The translations under genes and the position numbers were made by a program. DNA of 64,000 nucleotides from Fulvimarina sp039652615 (GTDB taxonomy: Bacteria; Pseudomonadota; Alphaproteobacteria; Rhizobiales; Rhizobiaceae), in the NCBI RefSeq assembly GCF_039652615.1, contig NZ_JBDJAC010000002.1, positions 375,972-439,971 of the forward strand. The letters are read 5' to 3'. Shown piece after piece: positions 1-8,268 of this stretch; position 1 is the stretch's first letter, and each line of letters begins with the position of its first letter. The notes beneath the pieces are model-generated. The model was not told the DNA's origin, did not search any database, and worked only from the letters and a program-made list of their open reading frames with translations.

Positions 1-1
1 G

Positions 2-328
2 TCCTTCAAGGACTGTCTCGAACTCTTCGAGGCCGATCCCGAAACGGATGCCGTTGTGATGATTGGTGAGATCGGCGGGCCACAGGAAGCCGAAGCCGCC
101 CATTGGGCGAAGGAAAACATGTCCAAGCCGATTGCCGCCTTCATCGCCGGTGCGTCCGCGCCAAAAGGCAAGCGCATGGGCCATGCCGGCGCCATCGTGT
201 CCACCGAAGGCGAGTCCGCCGCCGAAAAGATCGAGATCATGAAGGCTTGCGGCATCACTGTCGTGCCCCACCCTTCGGCCTTCGGCGAAGTCGTCGAGGA
301 CATGATCGGAACGAAGAAGGCCGCCTGA
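2..328 (+). CDS. CoA ligase alpha subunit, C-terminal part (malate-CoA ligase MtkB or succinyl-CoA ligase SucD)
   Basis: The left edge of the window cuts this gene; 108 residues remain, in frame from base 2. The remnant has the C-terminal half of the ADP-forming succinyl-CoA synthetase alpha family: the VVMIGEIGG stretch, IAAFIAG, and the glycine- and histidine-bearing KRMGHAGAI segment that in this family contains the phosphohistidine. The enzyme joins CoA to a dicarboxylic acid using ATP. Hydroxypyruvate reductase and glycerate kinase follow directly on the same strand, which favours malate-CoA ligase of the serine cycle (MtkB) over the TCA enzyme SucD. That choice is inferred from context; the fragment alone cannot separate the two. 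Confidence 0.8.
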   Translation, partial: SFKDCLELFEADPETDAVVMIGEIGGPQEAEAAHWAKENMSKPIAAFIAGASAPKGKRMGHAGAIVSTEGESAAEKIEIMKACGITVVPHPSAFGEVVEDMIGTKKAA

Positions 329-427
329 TAGGGCTGAGATCAAAGTACGACCAATGGCGGGGCGCGGCTATGGACAAGCCGCGCCATCCGCCCTTTCTTG
401 TCTGCACGCGGGAGGAGAATTCCGACA

Positions 428-1396
428 ATGAGCAAACCGAAGATACTGGTGACGCGCCGCTGGCCCGAAGCCGTCGAAAAGAAGCTGGCCGAGACCTACG
501 ACGTGACGTTCAACGAGAACGACAAGCCGATGTCGAAAGACGAGATGCGGCAGGCGCTGACGGACTATGACGCGTTGTGTCCGACGGTCTCCGACAGCGT
601 GGACGCATCGGTGCTCGACGTTGCCGATCCGAAGACGAAGATCATCGCCAGCTACGGCGTTGGCTACAGCCATATCGATACGGATGCGGCCAAGAAGGCC
701 GGCATCGTCGTCACCAACACGCCGGAAGTCCTGTCCGAATGCACGGCTGATCTCGCGATGACGCTGATGCTGATGGCCGCGCGCCGCGCCGGCGAGGGTG
801 AGCGCGAGCTGCGCGCCGGCAACTGGACCGGCTGGCGCCCGACCCATATGGTCGGCACCAAGGTCTCCGGCGGCATCTTCGGCGTGCTCGGCTTCGGCCG
901 CATCGGCCAGGAGGCTGCCAAGCGCGCCCATCACGGCTTCGGAATGAAGGTCATCTATTACGACGCGTTCCCCGTTGCGCCGGAAAAGGCGGCAGCGACG
1001 AACGCGGAAAGCCGCGACTCCATCGAGGCCGTCCTGAAGGAAGCGGACGTCCTCTCGCTGCACATGCCCGGCGGCAAGGAGAACTACCACCTCATCAATG
1101 CCGAGCGGCTCGCAATGATGAAGCCGACCGCGATCCTCGTGAACTCCGCGCGCGGGGAAGTCGTCGACGCCAAGGCCCTCGCCGATGCGCTCAACAACGG
1201 CACAATCGCGGGCGCCGGCCTCGATGTCTTCGAGGGCGAGCCCACCATTCCACCAGCGCTTCTTGAAACAAACGCCGTCATGCTTCCCCATCTCGGCTCC
1301 GCAACGAAATGGACCCGCGATGCCATGGGATGGCGTGTGATGGACAATCTCGAAGCCTTTTTCGCCGGCAAGGAACCCGGCGACAGGGTGGCCTGA
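428..1396 (+). CDS. hprA: Hydroxypyruvate reductase / D-glycerate dehydrogenase (serine cycle)
   Basis: A 322-residue D-isomer-specific 2-hydroxyacid dehydrogenase. It has the Rossmann motif GFGRIG at about residue 156, the NSARGEVVDAKAL segment with the substrate arginine, a conserved Glu in FEGEP, and the catalytic His in LPHLGSATKWTR. It should reduce hydroxypyruvate to D-glycerate with NAD(P)H in the cytoplasm. The ATG at 428 is chosen because a GGGAGGAG ribosome-binding site lies about ten bases upstream; an in-frame ATG at 398 has none. The gene stands between the CoA ligase and glycerate 2-kinase, with only five bases before the latter. That order supports a serine-cycle role rather than a general glyoxylate reductase; a second, different 2-hydroxyacid dehydrogenase lies at 43785-44786. 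Confidence 0.85.
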   Translation: MSKPKILVTRRWPEAVEKKLAETYDVTFNENDKPMSKDEMRQALTDYDALCPTVSDSVDASVLDVADPKTKIIASYGVGYSHIDTDAAKKAGIVVTNTPEVLSECTADLAMTLMLMAARRAGEGERELRAGNWTGWRPTHMVGTKVSGGIFGVLGFGRIGQEAAKRAHHGFGMKVIYYDAFPVAPEKAAATNAESRDSIEAVLKEADVLSLHMPGGKENYHLINAERLAMMKPTAILVNSARGEVVDAKALADALNNGTIAGAGLDVFEGEPTIPPALLETNAVMLPHLGSATKWTRDAMGWRVMDNLEAFFAGKEPGDRVA

Positions 1397-1401
1397 CGCC
1401 G

Positions 1402-2697
1402 ATGTCCGAGACGCAAGGGAACAGGCAAGAGCGTTCGCTTCGGCAGGATGCCGAGGCGATCTTCCGGCGCGCCGTCGAGGCCGCCGATCCGGGGAGCGCG
1501 GTGGACGCCGCGCTTCAGGATCGGAAGGAGACGATCTTCGATGCGAAAGGGATCGTCCTCATCGCCTTCGGCAAGGCTGCCACGCAAATGGCGGAGGCGG
1601 CGCTCCCTTACATTCAGGACAAGCTGAAAGTTGGCGTTGCGGTCACCACGCAGGATGCGGCCAAGGTGATCGCCGGCGTCGACACCTATGTCGGCGGGCA
1701 CCCGACGCCGACTGAGGGCAGCGAAAAGGGCGCAGAAGCGATCGAGGCTGCCGCCGACAGCGCGGAAGACGGGGATCTCGTTCTCGTCCTCGTCTCCGGT
1801 GGGGGCTCTGCGCTTCTCACCGCGCCCGCCGAAGGGCTGACGCTTGAAGACAAGATCGCCGTCAACGACGCGCTGCTCGGCTGCGGGGCACCCATCGACG
1901 AAGTCAATACGGTTCGCCGCAAGCTCTCGCGCCTCAAGGGCGGCGGTCTCCTCGCGCGCGCAGCGCCCGCCCGCGTCCTCTCGCTGATCCTCTCCGATGT
2001 CCCGGGCGACGATCCATCTTCGGTCGCCTCCGGTCCGAGCGTCCCCTCCTCCGATGCGCCGGAAGCCGCACTGGGAATCGTCCAGCGTTACGGCATCGAG
2101 GACAGGCTCCCGGAAGCCGCCCTCACCCGGCTGCGCGACACCAGCGCCGCGCCGGATTTTACATCGCAGGACTACGAGACCGTCATCGTCGGCTCCAACG
2201 CCCTCAGCTGCGATGCGGCGGAAGCGGCGGCGGAAGAAATGGGCTATCTGACTGACCGTGTGACAGGCTGGCTCGACGGTGACGTCGCCGATGCCGCAGC
2301 CCGCCTGCGCAAACTTCTAAGCAGTCATTCGTCCGGCGGAAAGCCAGTCGCGATCATTGCCGGCGGAGAGACGACGGTCGTCCTCAAGGGCAGCGGCTCT
2401 GGTGGTCGCAATCAGGAAATGGCGATGCGTTTCGCCATGCTCGCAGAGGAAGAACCGATTATCGGAGACTGGGTGTTTCTCTCAGGCGGCACCGATGGCC
2501 GCGACGGCCCGACAGACGCAGCCGGCGCAATCGTCGATGCCGAAACGCTTGGCAAGATGCGAGATGCCGGGCTTAATCCTCGGGAAAGGCTTGCCGACAA
2601 CGATTCCAATCCCGCTCTCGAAGCCGCAAACGCATTGGTGAAGACGGGCGCAACCGGCACGAATGTCGCCGACATCCAGTTGATCCTGTACAAGTGA
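1402..2697 (+). CDS. gck: Glycerate 2-kinase, MOFRL family
   Basis: 431 residues, the usual length of the GckA/MOFRL family. Recognisable motifs are VLIAFGKAA near the N-terminus, LVSGGGSALL, SDVPGDDPSSVASGPS, and the C-terminal FLSGGTDGRDGPTDAAGA that characterises the MOFRL domain. It phosphorylates D-glycerate to 2-phosphoglycerate, the step after hydroxypyruvate reductase in the serine cycle. The start at 1402 is five bases after the hprA stop, so the two are very likely co-transcribed and translationally linked; upstream in-frame ATGs lie inside hprA. The downstream chemoreceptor gene is convergent, and I saw no clear terminator in the 51 bases between them. Confidence 0.9.
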   Translation: MSETQGNRQERSLRQDAEAIFRRAVEAADPGSAVDAALQDRKETIFDAKGIVLIAFGKAATQMAEAALPYIQDKLKVGVAVTTQDAAKVIAGVDTYVGGHPTPTEGSEKGAEAIEAAADSAEDGDLVLVLVSGGGSALLTAPAEGLTLEDKIAVNDALLGCGAPIDEVNTVRRKLSRLKGGGLLARAAPARVLSLILSDVPGDDPSSVASGPSVPSSDAPEAALGIVQRYGIEDRLPEAALTRLRDTSAAPDFTSQDYETVIVGSNALSCDAAEAAAEEMGYLTDRVTGWLDGDVADAAARLRKLLSSHSSGGKPVAIIAGGETTVVLKGSGSGGRNQEMAMRFAMLAEEEPIIGDWVFLSGGTDGRDGPTDAAGAIVDAETLGKMRDAGLNPRERLADNDSNPALEAANALVKTGATGTNVADIQLILYK

Positions 2698-2748
2698 GCG
2701 ACGGCTGGCTGAGGCGACTTTAGGCGCTCGTTGGCCGGTCAGGATGGC

Positions 2749-4203
2749 TCAGGCTGCGGTGCGGTCGAAGTGCTCGTGTCGGTGGGATCGTGCCTCGCCC
2801 TCGCGGGACTGGCGGACCTCAGCGATGGTGAAGCGCGAAAGCAGCCGCGAGAGATGATTGGCCTCGTCGGTGAGGCTCTGGCTTGCGGCCGATGTCTCCT
2901 CCGCCATGGCCGCGTTCTGCTGGACCATCCGGTCGATGTCGGAGACGCTCGTGTCCACGTTCTTGATGCGCGAGGACTGATCCTCGGCGCCCGTTGCCAG
3001 CCCGACGACGAGTTCGTCGATCTGCATGACCTGTTCGACGATCGCCTTTAGGAACGTGCCCGTTTCCCCAACGAGGCGGGAGCCATCGGCGACCTCTTCG
3101 CTGGAGGTCGTAATCAGCGTCTTGATCTCGCGTGCTGCATCGGCCGAGCGCTGTGCCAGGCCCCGCACCTCCTGAGCAACGATTGCAAACCCGCGCCCTG
3201 CCTCGCCGGCTCTTGCGGCCTCGACGCCGGCATTGAGCGCAAGAAGATTGGTCTGGAAAGCGATCTCATCGATCACGCCGATGATCTGGGCGATCTTTTC
3301 CGAAGAAGATTCGATGGCTTTGATCGAATCGATGGTCTGCTCGATGACGGCTTCCGAGCGGGTGGATTGATCTTTTGCCTGAGCGATCACCTTGCGGGCG
3401 TTTCCGAGACCGCCGCTCGTTTCGGTCACGGCGGCGCTGATCCGGCTGACTTCGTGTGCGGCCTGTTCCACCTGAGCCGCCTCACGCTCAGTGCGGACCG
3501 CAAAATCGCTTGCGGCTGCCGAGAGTTCGGAGCAGCCGGTCCGTATGCTGTCGGCCTTGTCGCTGATGGCGGCGATCGCCTGGGCAAGAGCACCGACAGC
3601 CTGGTTGAAGTCCTGGCGAAGTCCTTCATATTCTTGCGGGAAGTCCGCATCGATACGTGTTGCGAGATCGCCGGATGCGAGCGCCTTCAGCGCCAGTCCG
3701 ATCGTGCTGGTGACATCTGCCTGCCGTTCTTTCTGTTCGATGGCGGCAAGCCTCGCTTCCTCGTTCACCGTCATGTCCTGAAGGGTCTCGACGACGGCGC
3801 AAATCTCACCGTCGGCGTCGAAGATCGGGCAAGCGTCGATCAGGAGATAGCGGCGCTTGCCGCAGGGAAGGTCGCACCAGTTTTGGGCGCGAAGATTGAC
3901 GCTGTCGATGGTCCGCTCCTGCGCGGCATAGAGCGCTGCGACAGCCTCGGGGTTTTTGCCGAAGGCGAGATCCGCAAGGCAGGGACGGGCTGCAGCGTAA
4001 AAGCCCTTCCAGTGGTTCTTGGTGCCCATGACATCCCGCGCCTTAAGGCCCGTCAGCTCCTCGCAGGCCGGGTTCCACATCGCGACGGTCCCATCGCGCC
4101 CCAGTACGAACGCGGGCACCGCCATGGTCCCGAAGGCGGCCAGTGCGTCGGGAACCGTCTCGCTCGGCTCGGCCGTCGCCCGTTTGCGAAAGAATGACAC
4201 CAC
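2749..4203 (-). CDS. Soluble methyl-accepting chemotaxis protein with PAS sensor domain
   Basis: The N-terminal 110 residues form a PAS-like domain (VPAFVLGRDGTVAMWNPAC, then LLIDACPIFDADG). A short HAMP-like linker (about residues 150-210: ALASGDLATRI) and a signalling domain follow; the hairpin tip reads EIAFQTNLLALNAGVEAARA and the next segment GFAIVAQEVRGLAQRSA. No transmembrane segment is visible, so it is probably cytoplasmic and may sense redox state or a small ligand through PAS. I place the start at a GTG at 4203, preceded by GGGAGG, giving 484 residues; an upstream ATG at 4269 would add 22 atypical residues. A second GTG follows at once. It points toward gck and is probably its own transcription unit. 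Confidence 0.88.
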   Translation of the reverse strand: MVSFFRKRATAEPSETVPDALAAFGTMAVPAFVLGRDGTVAMWNPACEELTGLKARDVMGTKNHWKGFYAAARPCLADLAFGKNPEAVAALYAAQERTIDSVNLRAQNWCDLPCGKRRYLLIDACPIFDADGEICAVVETLQDMTVNEEARLAAIEQKERQADVTSTIGLALKALASGDLATRIDADFPQEYEGLRQDFNQAVGALAQAIAAISDKADSIRTGCSELSAAASDFAVRTEREAAQVEQAAHEVSRISAAVTETSGGLGNARKVIAQAKDQSTRSEAVIEQTIDSIKAIESSSEKIAQIIGVIDEIAFQTNLLALNAGVEAARAGEAGRGFAIVAQEVRGLAQRSADAAREIKTLITTSSEEVADGSRLVGETGTFLKAIVEQVMQIDELVVGLATGAEDQSSRIKNVDTSVSDIDRMVQQNAAMAEETSAASQSLTDEANHLSRLLSRFTIAEVRQSREGEARSHRHEHFDRTAA

Positions 4204-4595
4204 GGAGGCCTCCCGGCAGATATCTGGCCAAAAGAGCGATGAGCGTCTTCCGGTCCGGCATGGGTTCAATTGAATGCAATCGATACGATGCGCTTCATTC
4301 TAATCACTGGTCCGTGATAAAACCGTTAAGCGGTTCTAAACCGGAAATGTGAAGTGGCGCCGGCCGTCGAATGCCTGGCAGATCAAGGAACTGAGCCGGT
4401 TTTCCTCGGATCGATCGTTGTCGATCATCACTCCCAGGATCTGCCGAAACATGAATTTTGCTGGATTGACCGCTTAGACCTTCGTACGAGCCAAAATGCG
4501 ATTTCCCCTTTCGGCTGCCAGAGACGCGCACTAGACGTAGGTGCAGTGACACGTCGCACCCCCGCCATCCAGCACCGCACTCCGAAGGCCGAACC
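4204..4595. other. Intergenic region upstream of the chemoreceptor gene
   Basis: About 390 bases with no convincing gene. The stretch 4260-4350 is noticeably richer in A and T than its neighbours and should contain the minus-strand promoter of the chemoreceptor gene and perhaps the plus-strand promoter of the small gene at 4596. No clear terminator or repeat was recognised. Confidence 0.5.
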
Positions 4596-4973
4596 ATGCC
4601 CAAATTGCCGCCCATGACCAAGCATCGCGGTTTCCCGTCCGGCCTGCCAGGCACCGGCTTCCAGTTCACGGTCCGCCGGGCAAACCCGAAGGGCGCGACA
4701 AAGATCATCGAGCGCAAGCGTTTCCATGATCGCACGTCCACCGAAAAGCTGGCCGACACCGCATTTCTGCACGCGATCTGGCACATGTTCGGCGACGAGC
4801 CGTTCGAGCGCGGCAATCTCGATGCAGGCCGTATCTCCTGGCTGTTCAATCGCGAGATCGTGCCGGCCGAAAACCCGTTCGATGCGCAATCCTACGAGGC
4901 GCTCCTTCGGGTCGATGAGACCGTCGCCCGCAAGACCCATCCCGATGCCTTTCAGGATGTCCTCGAGGTCTGA
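4596..4973 (+). CDS. Hypothetical protein, 125 aa
   Basis: I do not recognise this family. The reading frame has the strong G/C bias at third codon positions expected of a real gene here and a sensible residue mix, with Trp and Phe in a segment reading FLHAIWHMFGDEPFERG and then ISWLFNREIVP. The overlapping minus-strand frame is Arg/Ala-rich and looks like a shadow. No signal peptide, membrane segment or known catalytic motif is seen, so it is probably a small soluble protein. An alternative start is the ATG seven codons in. It stands alone between a chemoreceptor gene and the flagellar genes, both of which point the other way. Confidence 0.6.
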   Translation: MPKLPPMTKHRGFPSGLPGTGFQFTVRRANPKGATKIIERKRFHDRTSTEKLADTAFLHAIWHMFGDEPFERGNLDAGRISWLFNREIVPAENPFDAQSYEALLRVDETVARKTHPDAFQDVLEV

Positions 4974-5021
4974 CCGGAGCGGTTTCTCGCCCGTGGCGCG
5001 AGAGCTTTCACGACCGGAAAT

Positions 5022-5816
5022 CTAGAAGAAACTTCGCACCAGCGAGCCCACCAGCAGGTTCCAGCCGTCGATCAGCACGAAGAACAGGATCTTGAACGGC
5101 AGGGAAATGATGGTCGGTGGAAGCATCATCATGCCCATGGACATGGTCAGCGTCGCAACGATCATGTCGATGACGAGGAACGGCAGAACGATGAGGAAGC
5201 CGATCTCGAAGCCGCGCCGCAGTTCGGAGATCATGAAGGCGGGGATCAGCACGCGAAGCTCCACGTCCCGCTCGTCGGCCGCCCCCTGCTCTGGCGGTTG
5301 CACGCGATCCCGCCCGGTGGACGAGGCGATGTCGCCGAACAGCTGGAGGTCCGAGGGGCGCACCTGGGTCAGCATGAAGTCCTTGAACGGGTCGGCGATC
5401 CGATGGAACGCCTCTTCCTCGCCGATCTCGTTCTCAAGCAGCGGCTGAAGCCCGTCCTTCCAGGCCCGGTCGAAGGTTGGGGTCATGACGAAGAAGGTCA
5501 TGAACAGCGCGAGCGAGATGATGATGAGGTTCGCCGGCGTCGTCTGGAGCCCGAGGCCGGTTCGCATGATCGAAAGCGCAATGACGATGCGCGTGAAAGC
5601 CGTCACCATCACGAGAAGTCCCGGCGCGATCGACAGCACGGTGACGATACCGAAAAGCTGGATAATGCGCCCGGACATCGTGCCGTCGCCCTGGGGTATC
5701 AGGTCAGCGAGGCTCGAAGGATTGGCCATCTGGGCATGGGCTGCGGTGGCCAGCCCGACAAGGCCCAGAAGAACGAGCGCGAGCCGAAGGACAGTCTTTG
5801 ACACCGGGGAGCTCAT
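5022..5816 (-). CDS. fliP: Flagellar export apparatus protein FliP
   Basis: 264 residues with an N-terminal signal peptide (LALVLLGLVGLATAAHAQ) and the four membrane segments of FliP: the FGIVTVLSIAPGLLVMVTAF segment, LIIISLALFMTFFVM, FEIGFLIVLPFLVIDMIVA, and a C-terminal segment ending near GWNLLVGSL. FliP forms the membrane core of the flagellar type III export gate with FliQ and FliR. The family motif MGMMMLPP is present near residue 228. Its ATG overlaps the fliL stop in an ATGA arrangement, so the pair is translationally coupled. It is the last gene of the minus-strand flagellar run; fliR and flhA, its usual functional partners, are not in the window. Confidence 0.95.
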   Translation of the reverse strand: MSSPVSKTVLRLALVLLGLVGLATAAHAQMANPSSLADLIPQGDGTMSGRIIQLFGIVTVLSIAPGLLVMVTAFTRIVIALSIMRTGLGLQTTPANLIIISLALFMTFFVMTPTFDRAWKDGLQPLLENEIGEEEAFHRIADPFKDFMLTQVRPSDLQLFGDIASSTGRDRVQPPEQGAADERDVELRVLIPAFMISELRRGFEIGFLIVLPFLVIDMIVATLTMSMGMMMLPPTIISLPFKILFFVLIDGWNLLVGSLVRSFF

Positions 5817-6385
5817 TCGACGACCATGGCCTGGATGAGATAATCGACGACGACCGGCGAGCGCAGCCTTGCGCGTTCACGAAGGTCGTCGCGAAGGTGC
5901 AGCAGGCCGCGTGTGCCCTCGACCTGGGAAATCTGGAGCGAGCGTGCGAAGGCGAGCGTATCGGCCTCGATCTCGGCCGCAAGGATCGCCGGATCGGTTT
6001 CGGAGTCGTCCTTGATGATCAGCGCGGCCTCGATCCGAATCCATGAGGCTGACGGATTATAGAGGTTCGTCAAAACCGGCTTCAGCTCGATGATGCGAAG
6101 CGGCAGTTTCTCGGCCTCAGCAATTTCGGTGATGCTCTTTTCGCCGTCGTCGCCATGGCCGCCCTGAGGGTCTGCGGCCGGCTCTTCATGCTTGGGCGCC
6201 TCGGCGTGTTCCTCAGCGGGAGTCGCAGGCTCCTCCTTGCTGGAACCGCCGCTCAGCAGAAACCCCATCGCTGCGCCGCCGCCGCCGCCGATTATCGTAA
6301 CGAGGCCGAGGGCGACGATCAGGGGCATCATGCCACCCTTCTTCTTCGTCCCGTCCTCGATCTGCAAATCGTTGGTCTCGCTCAT
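5813..6385 (-). CDS. fliL: Flagellar basal body-associated protein FliL
   Basis: 190 residues. A short charged cytoplasmic tail (KKKGG) leads into one membrane helix (MMPLIVALGLVTIIGGG). A low-complexity Ala/Glu/Pro/His linker at about 45-80 comes next, then the periplasmic FliL domain with LPLRIIELKPVLTNLYNP and WIRIEAALI. FliL surrounds the stator at the flagellar motor. It overlaps fliP by four bases; fliQ lies 129 bases upstream on the same strand. In rhizobia fliL and fliP are normally adjacent, but preceded by flgH rather than fliQ, so the cluster is rearranged here. Confidence 0.93.
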   Translation of the reverse strand: MSETNDLQIEDGTKKKGGMMPLIVALGLVTIIGGGGGAAMGFLLSGGSSKEEPATPAEEHAEAPKHEEPAADPQGGHGDDGEKSITEIAEAEKLPLRIIELKPVLTNLYNPSASWIRIEAALIIKDDSETDPAILAAEIEADTLAFARSLQISQVEGTRGLLHLRDDLRERARLRSPVVVDYLIQAMVVE

Positions 6386-6514
6386 TCGAGAGCCCTTCCG
6401 AAATGATACTCGCAGTCCGCCGGACCGCCATCATGGCAGCTGCGCGAAAGCGTTAACGATGTCTTAAGGGAGGAGACTGATGTCAGCCTGACCGCAGCCG
6501 AACGGGCTGGTGGT

Positions 6515-6793
6515 CTACTGGTTTCCGTCGAAGCCGGTCTCGATGCGGCTGTAGGCTTCCTGGGTGAATGCATAGACCTGAGCGCCGGTGAAGGATGCCG
6601 TGACCGCGATCACGATGAAGATCGCCAGGATCTTCGGCACGAAGGTCAGTGTCATTTCCTGGATCTGGGTAAGCGCCTGGAAAAGGGCGATCAGAATACC
6701 GACCGCCATGGCCGCGCCGACGGCGGGTGCACTCGCGGTGACGATGGTCCAGATCGCTTCCTGAACGATATCGATCGCGTCAGCCTGGTTCAT
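6515..6793 (-). CDS. fliQ: Flagellar export apparatus protein FliQ
   Basis: 92 residues, the standard FliQ length, with two membrane helices: about 15-40 (TIVTASAPAVGAAMAVGILI) and about 52-75 (VPKILAIFIVIAVTASF). Between them lies the conserved FQALTQIQEMTLTFVPK. FliQ packs around FliP and FliR in the export gate. flgD is 111 bases upstream on the same strand. In Brucella and rhizobia fliQ is followed by flhA and fliR; here fliL and fliP follow instead. Confidence 0.95.
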   Translation of the reverse strand: MNQADAIDIVQEAIWTIVTASAPAVGAAMAVGILIALFQALTQIQEMTLTFVPKILAIFIVIAVTASFTGAQVYAFTQEAYSRIETGFDGNQ

Positions 6794-6904
6794 GGATCTT
6801 CAGCCTTCATAGCCTGGCCGGTCGACCCTCATGGTCGCCGCATGTGAAATGGGAGGTCTCGAAGCGCGTCAGAGAGGCCCGTGCCGCGAAAGGCGGCCAA
6901 AGCC

Positions 6905-7315
6905 TCAGGCCACAGTGACGCCGTTTCCGAGCATGATCGTATCGCCGTTCGAGGTCGTTGCCTGGATTCCACCGTCGACCGAGCGGATGCTGGAGACGGT
7001 GCCGCTCTTCTCACCGTCGGCGGAGAAGATCGTGCGCCCGATCAGGGCGTCCGCCTGGGTCAGCGCCGAGACGGTCATCATGCTGTCGAGCCGGGTGTTG
7101 GTCTGGATCGACTGCTCGACATTGGCGAAGGTCGCAAACTGGGCAACATATTCGGTGGAATCGGCCGGGTTGAGCGGATCCTGGTTCTTCATCTGCGCAA
7201 CGAGCAGCTGGAGGAAGGCGTCATAGTCCATTTCGGACGCGCCGCCCTTGGTGACACCGTTCTGGGCGGACGTCGCCTGTGTCTGTTGAGTGGCCCCTAC
7301 AGCGCCGACGCTCAT
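6905..7315 (-). CDS. flgD: Flagellar hook capping/assembly protein FlgD
   Basis: 136 residues, the short form of FlgD usual in the Rhizobiales. The FlgD N-terminal signature is clear: DYDAFLQLLVAQMKNQDPLNP followed by STEYVAQFATFANVEQS. A small beta-rich tail ending in GVTVA replaces the larger C-terminal domains of enterobacterial FlgD. It is a scaffold that caps the growing hook. Its ATG overlaps the flbT stop in an ATGA arrangement. The hook gene flgE itself is missing from this cluster. Confidence 0.93.
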   Translation of the reverse strand: MSVGAVGATQQTQATSAQNGVTKGGASEMDYDAFLQLLVAQMKNQDPLNPADSTEYVAQFATFANVEQSIQTNTRLDSMMTVSALTQADALIGRTIFSADGEKSGTVSSIRSVDGGIQATTSNGDTIMLGNGVTVA

Positions 7316-7788
7316 GACATGCCTCCTGCGGCCATCCGAAGTTTCTGGTCCTCACCCCGGACGACCCGGGGCGGGGCGGGACGAACGGCCCCTTTTTCAG
7401 GCCGTCCGAGGATTTCGTCCTCGATCGGGATGAGCGAGCGCAACCGCTTCAGCGCCTCGAAGGCACGGCCACGCCCGACCATGTCCTCGATCTCGAGAAG
7501 ACCCTGAAGAATGTCCCGGTTCGAGTAAGCCTTCAGCATCCGGGCGAGATTGTCGTTGAACACGGCGCGCGGCCTGTCCTGATCGGCCGGATCCATCAGC
7601 ATCATCTGCACGACGAAATAGAGCTGGCGAAGGGGCGTCGTGGCGTTCTCGGCCTGCATGACATGGCTTTCGAGAAGAAAGGTCACATCGTTCAGGAATT
7701 CGAGGGTCGTTTTACGATCGACCTTCATGACGGCGCCGTTCACGAAGATGCGCTCGCCCGCACGCAGCGATATCCTGAGCGTAGACAT
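7312..7788 (-). CDS. flbT: Flagellin translation regulator FlbT
   Basis: 158 residues starting at the ATG at 7788, which overlaps the flaF stop by one base (TAATG). The family features are LRISLRAGERIFVNGAV at the start, LEFLNDVTFLLESHVM, and RQLYFVVQMMLMDP. FlbT acts after transcription on flagellin mRNA and works opposite to FlaF in alphaproteobacteria. The Pro/Arg-rich tail from about residue 130 is less conserved. The reading frame extends 33 codons upstream inside flaF, but that part is not FlbT-like. Confidence 0.93.
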   Translation of the reverse strand: MSTLRISLRAGERIFVNGAVMKVDRKTTLEFLNDVTFLLESHVMQAENATTPLRQLYFVVQMMLMDPADQDRPRAVFNDNLARMLKAYSNRDILQGLLEIEDMVGRGRAFEALKRLRSLIPIEDEILGRPEKGAVRPAPPRVVRGEDQKLRMAAGGMS

Positions 7789-8135
7789 TAATTGAGACCA
7801 TCCCGGATGAGGCGCGAAATTTCGATGACGCCTTTGAAATTCGTGGATTTGCCGACACGGATGGCTTCCGCCTCGGCCATGATCCACAGGCCGATCGAGA
7901 TGAGTTCCGCTCGAAGCTCTTCGGGAAGCCCGTTGTCGGAGCTGCCGAGATCCTCGATCAGGATCGCCCAGAGGCTGCGCGTGATATAGATCGCTTCGAT
8001 CGCGTCTCTGCTTCTCGGACCGTTTCTCTCTGCTTTTTCAAGAAGCGCGATCGAGTGATCAAGCGCCTGGCGCTCGCGCTCGCGCGCATCGACCGCCGTG
8101 TCCTGAGCCACTTCCGCGTAGGAAAACTGATACAT
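7788..8135 (-). CDS. flaF: Flagellar biosynthesis regulator FlaF
   Basis: 115 residues, typical FlaF. It begins MYQFSYAEVAQD and has ARERERQALDHSIALLE and LRAELISIGLWIMAEAEAI. FlaF is needed for flagellin synthesis and secretion and antagonises FlbT; the two genes are joined by a TAATG junction that implies coupled translation. flgL lies 133 bases upstream on the same strand. Confidence 0.93.
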   Translation of the reverse strand: MYQFSYAEVAQDTAVDARERERQALDHSIALLEKAERNGPRSRDAIEAIYITRSLWAILIEDLGSSDNGLPEELRAELISIGLWIMAEAEAIRVGKSTNFKGVIEISRLIRDGLN

Positions 8136-8268
8136 TGAAACCCCTTGATATGCGGGTCCTCACCTTTTTCAGGCAGAGGACAGTCCTATTTCTGGCGTGT
8201 CGCTATCGTCACCCGAAACCCGAGTTCAGGCGCTTGATCGCTTGTGCGGGATCATACCCGAGCGGAAA

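Noticed and set aside
4428..4940. Minus-strand open frame of 170 codons opposite the small gene at 4596
   Set aside because: Codon pattern and residue mix favour the plus-strand frame; the minus frame reads as its shadow.
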